Source: Lacisediminihabitans changchengi (GTDB lineage Bacteria > Actinomycetota > Actinomycetes > Actinomycetales > Microbacteriaceae). Taken from it: DNA of 64,000 nucleotides. Each line of letters begins with the position of its first letter. Positions within the stretch are counted from its first letter, which is position 1. Made by a program: the position numbers and the translations under genes. The stretch is from positions 36,915-100,914 of the forward strand of contig NZ_JAEPES010000004.1 in NCBI RefSeq assembly GCF_016634425.1, read 5' to 3'. The notes under the pieces are model-generated. The model was given only the letters and a program-made list of their open reading frames with translations. It was not told the origin of the DNA and did not search any database. Of this stretch, positions 18,248 to 27,347 are shown piece after piece.

Positions 18248-19384
18248 GTGAAGTTCAAGAATGTGGCAGTTGTCGGCGCCTTCGCGCTGACCGCTACGAT
18301 CGCCCTCGCCGGCTGCGCAGGAACCAGCAGCGACACCGGCTCCAGCACCAAGCCCTCCGCCAGCGCTACCGCTGACGCGTACAAGATCGACCCGTCGCTG
18401 ACCGGCACCATCACCGCCGGTGGTTCGAGCGCACAGGCCAACGCCGAGGCAGCGTGGGTCGCAGCGTTCACGTCGCAGGCCAAGGGCGTCACCATCAACT
18501 ACGACAAGTCGCAGGGTTCTGGCGGTGGCGTCACCAACTGGCTCGCCGGCAGCTACGACTTCGCGGGTTCCGACTCGCCCCTCAACCCGACGCAGGTCAC
18601 CTCCTCCGCCACCACCTGTGGCGCAGACGGTGCGATCAACCTGCCGGTCTACCTCGACGGCGTCGCGGTCATCTACAACCTGCCGGGCGTCAAGAACCTC
18701 AACCTCTCTTCCGAGGTCATCGCCAAGATCTTCAGCCTGAAGATCACCACCTGGAACGACCCGGCCATCGCCGCGCTCAACCCGAAGGCCACGCTGCCCT
18801 CGACCGCGATCACCACCGTGACCCGTTCAGACGGCTCGGGCACGACGAGCAACTTCACCAACTACCTCAGCCAGACGCAGCCCTCGATCTGGACCTACGC
18901 GCCCAGCAACGCGTGGCCCGTCGCCGGCTCGAGCGCCCAGCAGGGCGGCTCCGGTGTGGTGAACACCGTCAAGGCTGGCGAAGGCACCATCGGTTACGCC
19001 GACCACAGTGCGATCGGTGAGCTCTCCTCCGCGTCGATCCAGGCCGGAACCAGCAAGGACTACGTCGCGTTCAGCGCGGAGGGTGCCTCGGCTGCCTTCG
19101 CCAAGGCTGCTGTCGCCACGCCGACCGCCGTCGACGGTGACCTGTCGCAGAAGCTCGACTACACCAAGCTCACCGACAAGTCTGCCTACCCGATCCCGCT
19201 GGTCTCGTACCAGATCCTCTGCAAGACCTTCAAGTCGGCTGACCAGGCCAAGCTGACCAAGGCCTTCGTCGGCTACGTCGCCAGCGACATCGGCCAGAAG
19301 ATCGCCGCGAAGAACGCCGGCGCTGCTCCGATCCCCGCGGAGATGCTCGCGAAGATCACGAAGAGCCTCGCCGACGTCAAGTAG
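18248..19384 (+). CDS. pstS: Phosphate-binding lipoprotein PstS
   Basis: This 378-residue periplasmic-binding-type lipoprotein captures phosphate for the Pst ABC transporter. The signal peptide ends at lipobox 'LAGC' (Cys23). Phosphate-binding loops are visible in 'ITAGGSSAQANAEAAW', 'FAGSDSPLNPTQ' and 'TRSDGSGTTSNFTNYL'. GTG at 18248 has GAAGGGA five bases before it. It leads the pstSCAB operon and is preceded by a PHO-box array. Confidence 0.96.
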   Translation: MKFKNVAVVGAFALTATIALAGCAGTSSDTGSSTKPSASATADAYKIDPSLTGTITAGGSSAQANAEAAWVAAFTSQAKGVTINYDKSQGSGGGVTNWLAGSYDFAGSDSPLNPTQVTSSATTCGADGAINLPVYLDGVAVIYNLPGVKNLNLSSEVIAKIFSLKITTWNDPAIAALNPKATLPSTAITTVTRSDGSGTTSNFTNYLSQTQPSIWTYAPSNAWPVAGSSAQQGGSGVVNTVKAGEGTIGYADHSAIGELSSASIQAGTSKDYVAFSAEGASAAFAKAAVATPTAVDGDLSQKLDYTKLTDKSAYPIPLVSYQILCKTFKSADQAKLTKAFVGYVASDIGQKIAAKNAGAAPIPAEMLAKITKSLADVK

Positions 19385-19452
19385 TCAGCCCTAGCGTTCT
19401 GCACAACCGGTAGAGCCTTCCCTGCTGCGACACCTCCCGAGAAAAGACATCA

Positions 19453-20619
19453 GTGACTACAAATCCCGCTGTTCGCTCCCGCCAGAGCCCTGTCAAAGCG
19501 TCAGGTTCCACCACCGCGTCAGGACCCCGCTCCCCCCAGGGGGGAGCGGGGTCCGCCCGCGTCAAGTCCCGGCCGGCCGACCGCATCTTCTTCGGCCTGA
19601 GCTTCGGCTCCGCATTGCTCATCATGGTCATCCTGGCCGCGGTCGCGATCTTCCTTATCGTGCAGGCCGCGCCGGTCATCGGAGCGAACTGGGCGAGTAA
19701 TCCCGACCTCAACAGCGGCCCTACCGGTGGCTACGCCACGTTCTGGAACTACGTCCTCCCGCTGATCTGGGGAACGATCTGGATCTCCGCCATCGCGCTC
19801 GTGCTCGGCGCTCCGGTGGCCATCGGCATCGCCCTGTTCATCTCGCACTACGCGCCGCGCCGCATCACCGGCATCCTCGGCTACCTCATCGACCTGCTCG
19901 CGGCCGTGCCGTCGATCGTGTTCGGCCTCTGGGGCATCATCGTCATCCGGCCGCTGCTGCTGCCGCTCACCGACTGGCTCAACCAGAACCTCGGCTTCAT
20001 CCCGATCTTCTCCGGCCAAGCCTCCACCACCGGATCGACGATCCTCTCCGGTGGCGTGGTGCTGGCGGTCATGATCCTGCCGATCATCAGTTCCATCTCG
20101 CGCGAGATCTTCCTGCAGACCCCGCGTCTGCACGAGGAGGCCGCGCTGGCCCTCGGCGCAACCAAGTGGGAAATGATCAAGATGGCGGTACTGCCGTACG
20201 CGAAGTCGGGCGTAGTGAGCGCAGTGCTCCTCGGCCTCGGCCGGGCGCTCGGAGAGACCATGGCGATTGCGCTCATCATCTCCCCGTCCATCGGCTTCTC
20301 GGTCAAGATCCTCACCGAGGGAAGCAACTCGCAGACCATCGCGGCGAACCTGGCCCTCAACTTCCCGATCTCCAATGTGCCGCAGCGCGAGGCGCTCATC
20401 GGCACCGGGCTCATGCTCTTCGTCATCTCGCTGGCCGTGAACTTTCTCGCCCGCGCGATCATCTCCCGCTCGAATGTGAACACGGGCAGCCGTAAGAAGC
20501 GTCGACCGAAAGCCGTCGTCGAATCCGCGGCGGCAGAAAACGGCCCCGTGCTGTCTGCCAGCGACTCCCCCGTCGGCGCGGGCACCGCGTCTGCCAAGCC
20601 GGAAGGAAACCCCGCGTGA
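19453..20619 (+). CDS. pstC: Phosphate ABC transporter permease PstC
   Basis: This 388-residue inner-membrane permease has about six transmembrane helices and the binding-protein-dependent transport loop 'EEAALALGATKWEMIKMAVLPYAKSGV', which contacts PstB. The first ~38 residues are a Ser/Pro/Gly-rich cytoplasmic tail whose codons form a strong hairpin (19522-19554). The C-terminal ~40 residues are also a polar tail. The start is GTG. Its stop overlaps the pstA GTG (GTGA). Confidence 0.95.
   Translation: MTTNPAVRSRQSPVKASGSTTASGPRSPQGGAGSARVKSRPADRIFFGLSFGSALLIMVILAAVAIFLIVQAAPVIGANWASNPDLNSGPTGGYATFWNYVLPLIWGTIWISAIALVLGAPVAIGIALFISHYAPRRITGILGYLIDLLAAVPSIVFGLWGIIVIRPLLLPLTDWLNQNLGFIPIFSGQASTTGSTILSGGVVLAVMILPIISSISREIFLQTPRLHEEAALALGATKWEMIKMAVLPYAKSGVVSAVLLGLGRALGETMAIALIISPSIGFSVKILTEGSNSQTIAANLALNFPISNVPQREALIGTGLMLFVISLAVNFLARAIISRSNVNTGSRKKRRPKAVVESAAAENGPVLSASDSPVGAGTASAKPEGNPA
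19522..19554 (+). other. Near-perfect palindrome within the pstC 5' coding region
   Basis: Two 16-base complementary arms (19522-19537 and 19539-19554; GGACCCCGCTCCCCCC and its complement) are separated by a single A. The transcript should form a very stable GC hairpin about 70 bases after the pstC start, encoding only linker-like residues. Confidence 0.85.
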
Positions 20620-21734
20620 CCGCGATCAGCTCAGGGGCCGCCCGCAAGAACGCCTCCAATGGCCCCGGCCCCATAGTCAACTCGCTGACCACCGGTCAGC
20701 TGCCGAAGTTCGTGGAGTTCTACGTTCTCGCCGGCGCGCTCATCGTGATGGGCGGCGTCATGCTGCTCATGGGCTTCAACCTCGGCGGCTGGATCTTCCT
20801 CTCGGCTCTGCTCTACCTGGTCGCTCTCGGAGTGCTTTCGGCGATCGCCGAGAACCGCCGCCGCGCGCTTGACCGAATCGTGCGGAGCTTGGTCACCATC
20901 GCTTTCCTCCTGGCGATCGCCCCCCTGGTCTCGACCCTCTGGACCGTTGCGTCGAAGGGCATCGGCCAGCTCAACTGGGGCTTCATCTCCCAGACCGGCG
21001 GGGCCGTCTTCAATCCGGACACGCTCAAGGTCGACATCACCACCGGTGCGCTACAGGCGATCGTCGGAAGCCTCGAGATCACCGGCATCGCCGCTCTGAT
21101 GTCGATCCCGATCGGGCTGCTGACGTCGATCTACCTGGTCGAGTACGCGCAGCCGAACCAACCCATCGCACGAGCCGTCACGTTCCTGGTCGACGTGATG
21201 ACCGGCATCCCGTCGATCGTCGCCGGTCTGTTCGCCTTCTCGCTGTTCTCCCTGTTGGTCGGCCCCAAGGCGTTCAGCGGGTTCTCCGCCTCTGTCGCCC
21301 TGTCTGTGCTGATGATCCCGATCGTGGTGCGATCGTGCGAGGAGATGCTGCGGCTGGTCCCAAGCGACCTGCGCGAAGCATCCTTCGCCCTCGGTGTCTC
21401 GCGGTTCTCGACCATCATCAAGGTCGTCGTACCGACCGCAATCGTCGGTATCATCACGGGCATCACGCTGGCGATCGCCCGGGTCATCGGTGAGACCGCG
21501 CCGATCTTCATCGCGGCGAGCTTCACCGACAACTTCAACGCCAATCCGTTCCAGAATCCGATGCAGACCCTCCCGGTGCTCGCCTACACGGGAATCAAGT
21601 TCCCGGGTCAGGACATCGCGGCATCGAATGCCTCCGCCTGGGGCGCCGCGCTGCTGCTCGTGATCCTGGTGGTCATCCTCAACATCATCGCCCGCGTCAT
21701 CGCCCGAGTCTTCGCGCCCAAGGGCGCTCGCTAA
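20616..21734 (+). CDS. pstA: Phosphate ABC transporter permease PstA
   Basis: This 372-residue second permease of the Pst complex has about seven hydrophobic segments and the coupling loop '[27 protein letters not shown]'. It starts with GTG inside the pstC stop and ends 19 bases before pstB. An N-terminal polar extension of ~35 residues precedes the first helix. Confidence 0.95.
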   Translation: MTAISSGAARKNASNGPGPIVNSLTTGQLPKFVEFYVLAGALIVMGGVMLLMGFNLGGWIFLSALLYLVALGVLSAIAENRRRALDRIVRSLVTIAFLLAIAPLVSTLWTVASKGIGQLNWGFISQTGGAVFNPDTLKVDITTGALQAIVGSLEITGIAALMSIPIGLLTSIYLVEYAQPNQPIARAVTFLVDVMTGIPSIVAGLFAFSLFSLLVGPKAFSGFSASVALSVLMIPIVVRSCEEMLRLVPSDLREASFALGVSRFSTIIKVVVPTAIVGIITGITLAIARVIGETAPIFIAASFTDNFNANPFQNPMQTLPVLAYTGIKFPGQDIAASNASAWGAALLLVILVVILNIIARVIARVFAPKGAR

Positions 21735-21753
21735 CCCGAGAAAAAAGGAAAAC

Positions 21754-22533
21754 GTGTCCAAGCGCATCGAAGTCAACAACCTCGACGTCTTCTACGGTGA
21801 CTTTCTCGCCGTCGAAGGCGTGTCGATCACGATCGAACCCCGCACCGTCACGGCCCTGATCGGCCCCAGCGGCTGCGGAAAATCCACCTTCCTGCGCACG
21901 CTGAACCGCATGCACGAAGTCATCCCCGGCGCTCACGTCGACGGCGAGGTTCTCATCGACGGCAATAACCTCTACGGTCCCGGCGTCGATCCGGTACTGG
22001 TTCGCCGCCAGGTGGGAATGGTGTTCCAGCGCGCGAACCCGTTCCCGACCATGTCGATCAAAGACAACGTGCTGGCCGGCGTCACGCTGAACAACCGCAA
22101 GCTGTCGAAGTCCGACTCCGAGTCGCTCGTGGAGCGCTCGCTGCGCGGTGCGAACCTGTGGAACGAGGTGAAAGACCGCCTGGACAAGCCGGGGATGGGT
22201 CTCTCCGGTGGTCAGCAGCAGCGTCTGTGCATCGCTCGCGCCATCGCGGTCTCCCCCGACGTCGTGCTGATGGACGAGCCGTGCTCTGCCCTCGACCCGA
22301 TCTCCACCCTCGCGATCGAGGATCTGATCGAGGAGCTCAAGCAGGAGTACACGATCGTGATCGTCACTCACAACATGCAGCAGGCTTCGCGGGTGAGCGA
22401 CAAGACGGCATTCTTCAACATCGCGGGCACGGGCAAGCCCGGCAAGCTCATCGAGTACAACGACACCACGACGATCTTCTCGAAGCCCAGCGTGCAGGCG
22501 ACTGAAGACTATGTCTCCGGCAAATTCGGATGA
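21754..22533 (+). CDS. pstB: Phosphate ABC transporter ATPase PstB
   Basis: This 259-residue ATPase has Walker A '[10 protein letters not shown]', signature '[16 protein letters not shown]', Walker B '[13 protein letters not shown]' and H-loop 'VTHNMQQA'. Cysteine in 'DEPCSALDP' is usual for PstB. The GTG start has AAGGA upstream. It is the last gene of pstSCAB and is followed by a strong terminator. Confidence 0.97.
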   Translation: MSKRIEVNNLDVFYGDFLAVEGVSITIEPRTVTALIGPSGCGKSTFLRTLNRMHEVIPGAHVDGEVLIDGNNLYGPGVDPVLVRRQVGMVFQRANPFPTMSIKDNVLAGVTLNNRKLSKSDSESLVERSLRGANLWNEVKDRLDKPGMGLSGGQQQRLCIARAIAVSPDVVLMDEPCSALDPISTLAIEDLIEELKQEYTIVIVTHNMQQASRVSDKTAFFNIAGTGKPGKLIEYNDTTTIFSKPSVQATEDYVSGKFG

Positions 22534-22552
22534 TCTGACCTACCAACACAAA

Positions 22553-22594
22553 GACAGAAGCGGATCGAGCGCCATTGCTCGATCCGCTTCTGTC
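22553..22594. terminator. Terminator between pstB and the RskA gene
   Basis: Perfect 18-bp stem (22553-22570 with 22577-22594) with a six-base loop, between convergent genes. Confidence 0.9.
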
Positions 22595-22630
22595 GTTATC
22601 AGGTGTGCATCAGGGGTTGTGTTGCCTGTG

Positions 22631-23470
22631 TCAGGCCGTCGGGATCGATGCCACCGGTTCGGTGGTCGGCTTCTTCGATCCGCCGGCGGGCTCCACGGTG
22701 ATGCCGATCGTGTCGCCGCTCGACATCTTGCCGTCGAGCACCCGAACCGTCTTGCCGTTCTCTGCGGCGGTGAAGGTGCCGGCCGGAGTGATGTGAGCAC
22801 CGTCGATGTACCAGAGCTCGTAGGTCTTATCGGACGGCAGCGCGGGCAGGTCGGAGACGACGACCGCGGAGCGTGCGAGTTGGGCTGACCAGATGACCGT
22901 GGCGTTGCCACCACCGGCGACCGCAGCTTCGGCGCGCTGTGCATCTGCGGCAGCGGAGATCTCCGTGAGACCGACGGCCTGGGGCTCGACCTGCTGGGTG
23001 GGCGTGTTCATCGAGGTACCGAGCGCGGTGCCCCCGACGAAGATCGCCGCGGCCGCCGCGGCGGCAACCAGGATGGTGCTGGGCCGGGAGTACCAGCGGC
23101 GTGCAGCCTTGCGTTCCGCCGGTGCCACGGTCTCTGCGGAGACTGAGCGAATGGCCCGCTCCGCGAACATGGACGTCACGTTCGTGGGAGCAGCATCCGC
23201 CTTCGGCGCATTCGTCTGCCCGGGTTCGAGCGACGGAAGCTGCGGGGTTACGGCGATGCGCGCCATGATGTCGCCCTTGAGCGACGGCGGCGGGGTGACC
23301 GGGGTGGTGGACATACCGAGCATGACGGCGGTGTCGGTGAAAGCAGCCAATTCAGCTCTCGCCTCCTCCGACGTAGCCAGGTATTTCTCGAATTCTTCAC
23401 GCTCGGTTTCATCGAGCGCGCCGAGCGCATAGGCACCGGCCAACAGGTGAAGGTCGTCGTGTTCGGTCAC
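22631..23470 (-). CDS. rskA: Anti-sigma-K factor RskA
   Basis: This 279-residue membrane anti-sigma factor has a cytoplasmic zinc-finger-like/ASD domain at residues 1-75 ('DLHLLAGAYALGALDETEREEFEKYL', lacking the canonical HxxxCxxC). One transmembrane helix follows ('ILVAAAAAAAIFVGGTALG', near residue 135), then an extracytoplasmic RskA domain ('YELWYIDGAHITPAGTF'). The GTG overlaps the sigma-factor stop by four bases (GTGA), giving stoichiometric coupling. It should sequester the sigma factor until regulated proteolysis. Confidence 0.9.
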   Translation of the reverse strand: MTEHDDLHLLAGAYALGALDETEREEFEKYLATSEEARAELAAFTDTAVMLGMSTTPVTPPPSLKGDIMARIAVTPQLPSLEPGQTNAPKADAAPTNVTSMFAERAIRSVSAETVAPAERKAARRWYSRPSTILVAAAAAAAIFVGGTALGTSMNTPTQQVEPQAVGLTEISAAADAQRAEAAVAGGGNATVIWSAQLARSAVVVSDLPALPSDKTYELWYIDGAHITPAGTFTAAENGKTVRVLDGKMSSGDTIGITVEPAGGSKKPTTEPVASIPTA

Positions 23471-24072
23471 GATGCCACCCCAAGTTCATCGCGCAGACGG
23501 ATCATGCCGTCGCGTAGTCGGGTTTTCACGGTGCCGATCGGCACCTTGAGCATGGCGGACACCTCGCTGTGACTGAATCCGCCGTAGTACGCCAGGGTGA
23601 CGGCCTGGCGCTGCAATTCCGTCAACTGTGCCATCGCTACCTTCACCCTTTCGTGCTCGATGGTGATCTCCACCGCGTCCGACACGTTGTCGTACTCGGC
23701 GACGAAATCCCGAACCCCGATCTTGAGGTCCCGATCTCGTCCGGCCTGGGAGGAACGGATCCTGTCCACGGCTCGGCGGTGAGCCATGGTGAGAATCCAC
23801 GTCGACGCACCACCTTTGGTCGGTTCGTACCTGGTTGCGTTCTGCCAGATCTCCAGAAAAACCTCCTGGGTGACCTCCTCGGACTGCGAGTGGTCGACCA
23901 GCAGACGACGAATCAGACCGAAGACTCTCGGGGAGATTTCGTCATAGAGCGCGGCGAACGCTTTCTGGTCCCCCTGGGCTATACGGCCCAGAAGTTCCTC
24001 TTTGGACGGCGGAAGCTGCGTGGACTCATAGTCTTTGCTGCTGTCGGTCTCTCGGGGCACGAGTTCTAGCAT
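23467..24072 (-). CDS. sigK: SigK-like ECF sigma factor
   Basis: This 201-residue ECF sigma factor has region 2 'LYDEISPRVFGLIRRLLVDHSQSEEVTQEVFLEIW' plus 'GGASTWILTMAHRRAVDRIRS', and region 4 'LTELQRQAVTLAYYGGFSHSEVSAMLKVPIGTVKTRLRDGM'. The ATG at 24072 has GGAGAG eight bases upstream. Upstream on the same strand GGGAACC (24134-24140) and CTAA (24110-24113) resemble an ECF promoter and could be an autoregulated one. The adjacent RskA supports the SigK-type call. Confidence 0.9.
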   Translation of the reverse strand: MLELVPRETDSSKDYESTQLPPSKEELLGRIAQGDQKAFAALYDEISPRVFGLIRRLLVDHSQSEEVTQEVFLEIWQNATRYEPTKGGASTWILTMAHRRAVDRIRSSQAGRDRDLKIGVRDFVAEYDNVSDAVEITIEHERVKVAMAQLTELQRQAVTLAYYGGFSHSEVSAMLKVPIGTVKTRLRDGMIRLRDELGVAS

Positions 24073-24338
24073 GTCGCACTCTCCGCACTTCCGTGCCGAA
24101 AGACGCAACTTAGCCGAAGAACTGCGTGCTCCGGGTTCCCGCATTCGTTGGTCACGGTGAGGGTTCGTTACCCGTTCGCAAACAGATTGGTCTGCCGGAA
24201 TGCCGCTCCGGGGAGGGGATGCCGAGCCGCAGAACGCCTCTCGGCGCATGGCCGCTCGAAGCGGCTAATAGTGGAGCCCGGGGTTACTGCGGCCCGGCGG
24301 TGGCCCTTGCGGACCGTTGACTATTGTACGCGAGGAGG

Positions 24339-24968
24339 CTAGTCGAGCGAATCAGTTCGCCACAGGCGAGCGCAGGCGACGAACTCGTTCGCGGTGGTGG
24401 AGAAGCGAAGGGCACGGGTGGTGAGTTCACTCGCACGTTCTGGGGAGGTGGAGTCCGAATCATCCGCGACGCTGGTGCACCCGAGCGACATGATGCGGCA
24501 GAAGGCTGCGGCTCGATCGAGCGCGACCGCGAAGTCGCCCTGGAAGAGCCCGCGCAAGATCTGATCGGCGAGCGTGGTGATCTCGTCGGGTCCGGTGGGT
24601 GCGGTTGCGCCGGCGACGACCGGATCGATGGATGTCGCGACCTCCACCCCGCGCTGGTACAAGAAGCTCGTGCCGGTCGGGTCCTGTCGCACCAACGCCC
24701 GCACCAGGTAGATGCGCCAGAGCGCGCCCGGCAGGCTGCGCGGATTTGCCCGGGACCACAGCTCGGCGACCGCATCGATGCCGTGCTGATCGGTGAACGC
24801 GACCAGGCGTTCGACGATCTCTGACTCCGGGTTGTCGCGCACCCTGCTGAGCAGGGCGAGCGCGGTCTCGTGCGCGACCCTGCTGATCTGGGCCGGATCT
24901 TCGCCGCCCACGAAGGTGTCGAACTTGTCGCCGGAATACTGCGTCGGCTTATGGAACTCGTCAGTCAT
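24339..24968 (-). CDS. Conserved actinobacterial protein of unknown function
   Basis: This 209-residue soluble, helix-rich protein ('YSGDKFDTFVGGEDPAQISRVAHETALALLSRVRDNPE') has no signal peptide. From memory, homologues occur next to tRNA-Lys in several actinobacteria and are sometimes mislabelled as an RNA polymerase beta subunit; the sequence has no RNAP features. It lies alone, divergent from the tRNA gene, with 266 bases between it and sigK. Confidence 0.7.
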   Translation of the reverse strand: MTDEFHKPTQYSGDKFDTFVGGEDPAQISRVAHETALALLSRVRDNPESEIVERLVAFTDQHGIDAVAELWSRANPRSLPGALWRIYLVRALVRQDPTGTSFLYQRGVEVATSIDPVVAGATAPTGPDEITTLADQILRGLFQGDFAVALDRAAAFCRIMSLGCTSVADDSDSTSPERASELTTRALRFSTTANEFVACARLWRTDSLD

Positions 24969-25016
24969 CGCCCACCAGCCTACGTCGGTCGCGCGCGCTG
25001 CTACATTTGTATCCGC

Positions 25017-25089
25017 GGGCCTCTAGCTCAGTTGGTAGAGCATCGGACTTTTAATCCGTGGGTCGTCGGTTCGAGCCCGACGGGGCCCA
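25017..25089 (+). tRNA. tRNA-Lys (UUU anticodon)
   Basis: The 73-nt cloverleaf has acceptor stem GGGCCTC/GGGGCCC, D arm GCTCAGTTGGTAGAGC, anticodon loop CTTTTAA (anticodon TTT) and T arm GTCGG-TTCGAGC-CCGAC, with discriminator A. CCA is not fully encoded. TACATT at 25001-25006 may be the -10. Its 3' 42 bases are the left boundary of a genomic island and are duplicated at 29298. Confidence 0.96.
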
Positions 25090-25091
25090 CC
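25048..25091. repeat. attL, inside tRNA-Lys
   Basis: 44-bp copy beginning at the anticodon loop (CTTTTAATCC) and ending GGGGCCCACC. It is identical to the copy at 29298-29341. Outside the core, identity falls at once on the right and after a few bases on the left. Confidence 0.9.
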
Positions 25092-25108
25092 GCAATCATT
25101 GGGATCGG

Positions 25109-25143
25109 CGGGATTCCTGCCAGTTGCGGTGGTAGGAATCCCG
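25109..25143. terminator. Hairpin between tRNA-Lys and the HNH gene
   Basis: Fourteen-bp stem (25109-25122 with 25130-25143, one G-U pair) and a seven-base loop. It can stop both the tRNA transcript and the opposing HNH transcript. Confidence 0.75.
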
Positions 25144-25162
25144 TCCAGAACCCGGCGATCGA

Positions 25163-25879
25163 TTAGTTCGAGAGCTTGATCACCTGTTCGGCGAGAGCGG
25201 CCATTGCTTCGCGTCGCTGCGCCTCAGGCAGGCGCGCCCACATGTTGAAGATGCGCTCCTTGTCGTCCACCGAACGCCGACCTGCGGCCATCCAGTTGTA
25301 GAGGACGCGCTTCTCTTTAATGCCCCCGGCGTTGGAAGCTTCGGTGATGACCTGAGCGGCCGTCGGGGGATCGATGGAGACGTCGCGCGACTCGTCGTTG
25401 CACCGCTGGCATTCGGCACGGAGGTTGTCATCCTCGTCGCCTCCACCACGCGCGACTGGAATGATGTGCCCGATGCTGAGCATCGCGAAGCGTCCTGCGG
25501 CATCCGCGAACTCAGCGCCCGCCGCGGATCCGCAGACTTGGCAAGCATGGCCATCGCGCTCGATAATGCGACGACGCTTCGGACCGCTGATGCTCTTCCG
25601 ACTAACCGGAGCCTTAGCACCCAGATCCACCCGCGTGCCGATGGCCCGAATCAGATACTCGTCCGGCAGCAAACTGGGGTTCATTTTGTAGTTGTCGATC
25701 TTCCAGCCCATAGTGCGAAGATCGCGCATCCGACGATCGGCCTGCGCAACGCCCTCCACCGCCTTAAAGAGATCGAGCTTCTTGAACTTGTTGCCTTCCC
25801 CGACGCTCGCTACATAGGCCGCTACACGGACAACTGAGGACTGGCGAACGACGGGCTTCTCACCCTGGGTTTGACTCAC
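25163..25879 (-). CDS. HNH endonuclease, putative restriction enzyme
   Basis: This 238-residue protein (from GTG 25879) has an N-terminal winged-helix-like region ('KFKKLDLFKAVEGVAQADRRMRDLRTMGWKID', residues ~31-62) and an HNH domain at residues ~100-165. The HNH domain has CxxC (C113, C116), catalytic GH (H138), N152 and a second CxxC (C157, C160). This layout occurs in HNH-type restriction enzymes paired with m5C methyltransferases, and the methyltransferase is divergent next door. GTG 25879 is preceded by GTGGAG. An upstream ATG at 25963 falls inside a good promoter, so I rejected it. Confidence 0.75.
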   Translation of the reverse strand: MSQTQGEKPVVRQSSVVRVAAYVASVGEGNKFKKLDLFKAVEGVAQADRRMRDLRTMGWKIDNYKMNPSLLPDEYLIRAIGTRVDLGAKAPVSRKSISGPKRRRIIERDGHACQVCGSAAGAEFADAAGRFAMLSIGHIIPVARGGGDEDDNLRAECQRCNDESRDVSIDPPTAAQVITEASNAGGIKEKRVLYNWMAAGRRSVDDKERIFNMWARLPEAQRREAMAALAEQVIKLSN

Positions 25880-25943
25880 TGGTGCTCCACTTCTTCGGCT
25901 TTCGCCTGAGGTTTTTTCGCCACGCGATCCGCGCAACGTGTCC

Positions 25944-25973
25944 AGAATGTCGAGCCGACGCATCTCGTGTCAA
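25944..25973 (-). promoter_or_regulatory. Candidate sigma-70 promoter for the HNH gene
   Basis: On the minus strand TTGACA (25968-25973) and CATTCT (25944-25949) are separated by 18 bases, about 65 bases upstream of the chosen GTG. Confidence 0.45.
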
Positions 25974-26084
25974 GGGCCGACGCAAATAAATTCTTTGGCT
26001 GGCGCGTTGATCGGCAACGTTCGGCACAAGTTCATCGGCGAGTCCTGGACTGCGATGTCGGCGCCGAGCGGTAGCCTTACCTCC

Positions 26085-27347
26085 ATGTTTGACAGCGTTA
26101 GCCCCCTCCAAGTAGTCGAGATCTGTGCCGGAGCCGGAGGCCAATCGTTAGGGCTTCATCGGGCTGGCTTCGGACATTCATTAGCTGTTGAGCTTGATCC
26201 TTTCGCAGCCGCCACCTTGCGCGCGAACACCACCTGGAAAGTCGCCGAAGGCGATGTCGCGGACCTTGAACTTTGGAACCCTGCTGACTACGCCGGGATA
26301 GATCTGCTTGCTGGTGGCGTTCCGTGCCCACCATTCTCCATCGCCGGAAAGCAGCTAGGTTCGTCTGACGAGCGCGATCTTTTCGCGTGGGCCGTCGAAC
26401 AAGTGGGCGTCATGCGGCCCCGCGCCGTGCTCTTGGAAAATGTTCGCGGCCTCGGAACAAACAGATTTGCGGGCTATCGCCAACGGGTGCTGGATCGCTT
26501 GGCGGAATTTGGATACTCGGCCGACTGGAGGCTCCTGAATTCTTCCGACCACGGCGTCCCGCAGCTTCGCCCTCGGTTCGTTCTTGTCGCCATGCAGCCC
26601 GAGGACGCGGCGTACTTCCGCTGGCCCGAGCCAAGCCCGTCGGAGGTCACGGTTGGAACCCTTCTGCGCGATCTAATGGCCGCAAACGGCTGGCCTCACG
26701 TTGATGCGTGGGTCGAACTCGCCAACGGGATTGGTCCCACCCTCGTTGGCGGAAGCAAGAAGCACGGAGGCGCCGATCTCGGCCCTACCAGAGCAAAGGC
26801 CGGGTGGGCGAAGCTGGGCGTAGACGGGAAAGGTATCGCTGACAGCGCACCCGGCCCAGACGCACCGCACCCGTCAGTTACCCCACCGAAGCTCACGATC
26901 CAGATGGTCGCTCGGCTCCAGGGCTGGAATAGCGAATCCGAGTGGGCATTTGCCGGTCGCAAGACCGCGCAGTATCGCCAGATTGGAAATGCTTTCCCGC
27001 CGCCGGTCGCCGAGGCCGTAGGGCGTTCTATCCGTTCGGCGCTTCTGCACGAGGGCATGCCTCACGAGGTACCCGAGCTAAGCGCAGACGTCCACGACCC
27101 GATCTATCGTGCACTCTCGGATGCCGAGGGCTTTGTTCCGATGTCTCAGTTGATCTCGGCCTTGAACGAATTCAGTCAGGCGTCAGTCGAGCGCCGTCTG
27201 GCCGTTCTGGCGCAAGACTTCGAAGTTGAGGTTCTGAATGACACGAAGGGTACGTCTTATCGACTCGGGGAGTTCAAGGGGTTCACGGGTCAGGCTGAGC
27301 ATCGGCGCCATGCCTATATTGCGGAGCACCGTGGGCGGGTCAGCTAA
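26085..27347 (+). CDS. DNA (cytosine-5) methyltransferase
   Basis: This 420-residue m5C methyltransferase has motif I 'VEICAGAGGQSLGLHRAG', motif IV 'GGVPCPPFS' with catalytic Cys81, motif VI 'LLENVRG', motif VIII 'GVPQLRPRF', a short target-recognition region, and motif X 'QIGNAFPPPVAEAVG'. After motif X there is an unusual ~100-residue tail that looks like a winged helix ('FVPMSQLISALNEFSQASVERRLAVLAQDFEVEVL'). ATG 26085 puts motif I at the usual distance; ATG 26055 is the alternative. It probably protects DNA from the divergent HNH nuclease. Confidence 0.88.
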   Translation: MFDSVSPLQVVEICAGAGGQSLGLHRAGFGHSLAVELDPFAAATLRANTTWKVAEGDVADLELWNPADYAGIDLLAGGVPCPPFSIAGKQLGSSDERDLFAWAVEQVGVMRPRAVLLENVRGLGTNRFAGYRQRVLDRLAEFGYSADWRLLNSSDHGVPQLRPRFVLVAMQPEDAAYFRWPEPSPSEVTVGTLLRDLMAANGWPHVDAWVELANGIGPTLVGGSKKHGGADLGPTRAKAGWAKLGVDGKGIADSAPGPDAPHPSVTPPKLTIQMVARLQGWNSESEWAFAGRKTAQYRQIGNAFPPPVAEAVGRSIRSALLHEGMPHEVPELSADVHDPIYRALSDAEGFVPMSQLISALNEFSQASVERRLAVLAQDFEVEVLNDTKGTSYRLGEFKGFTGQAEHRRHAYIAEHRGRVS

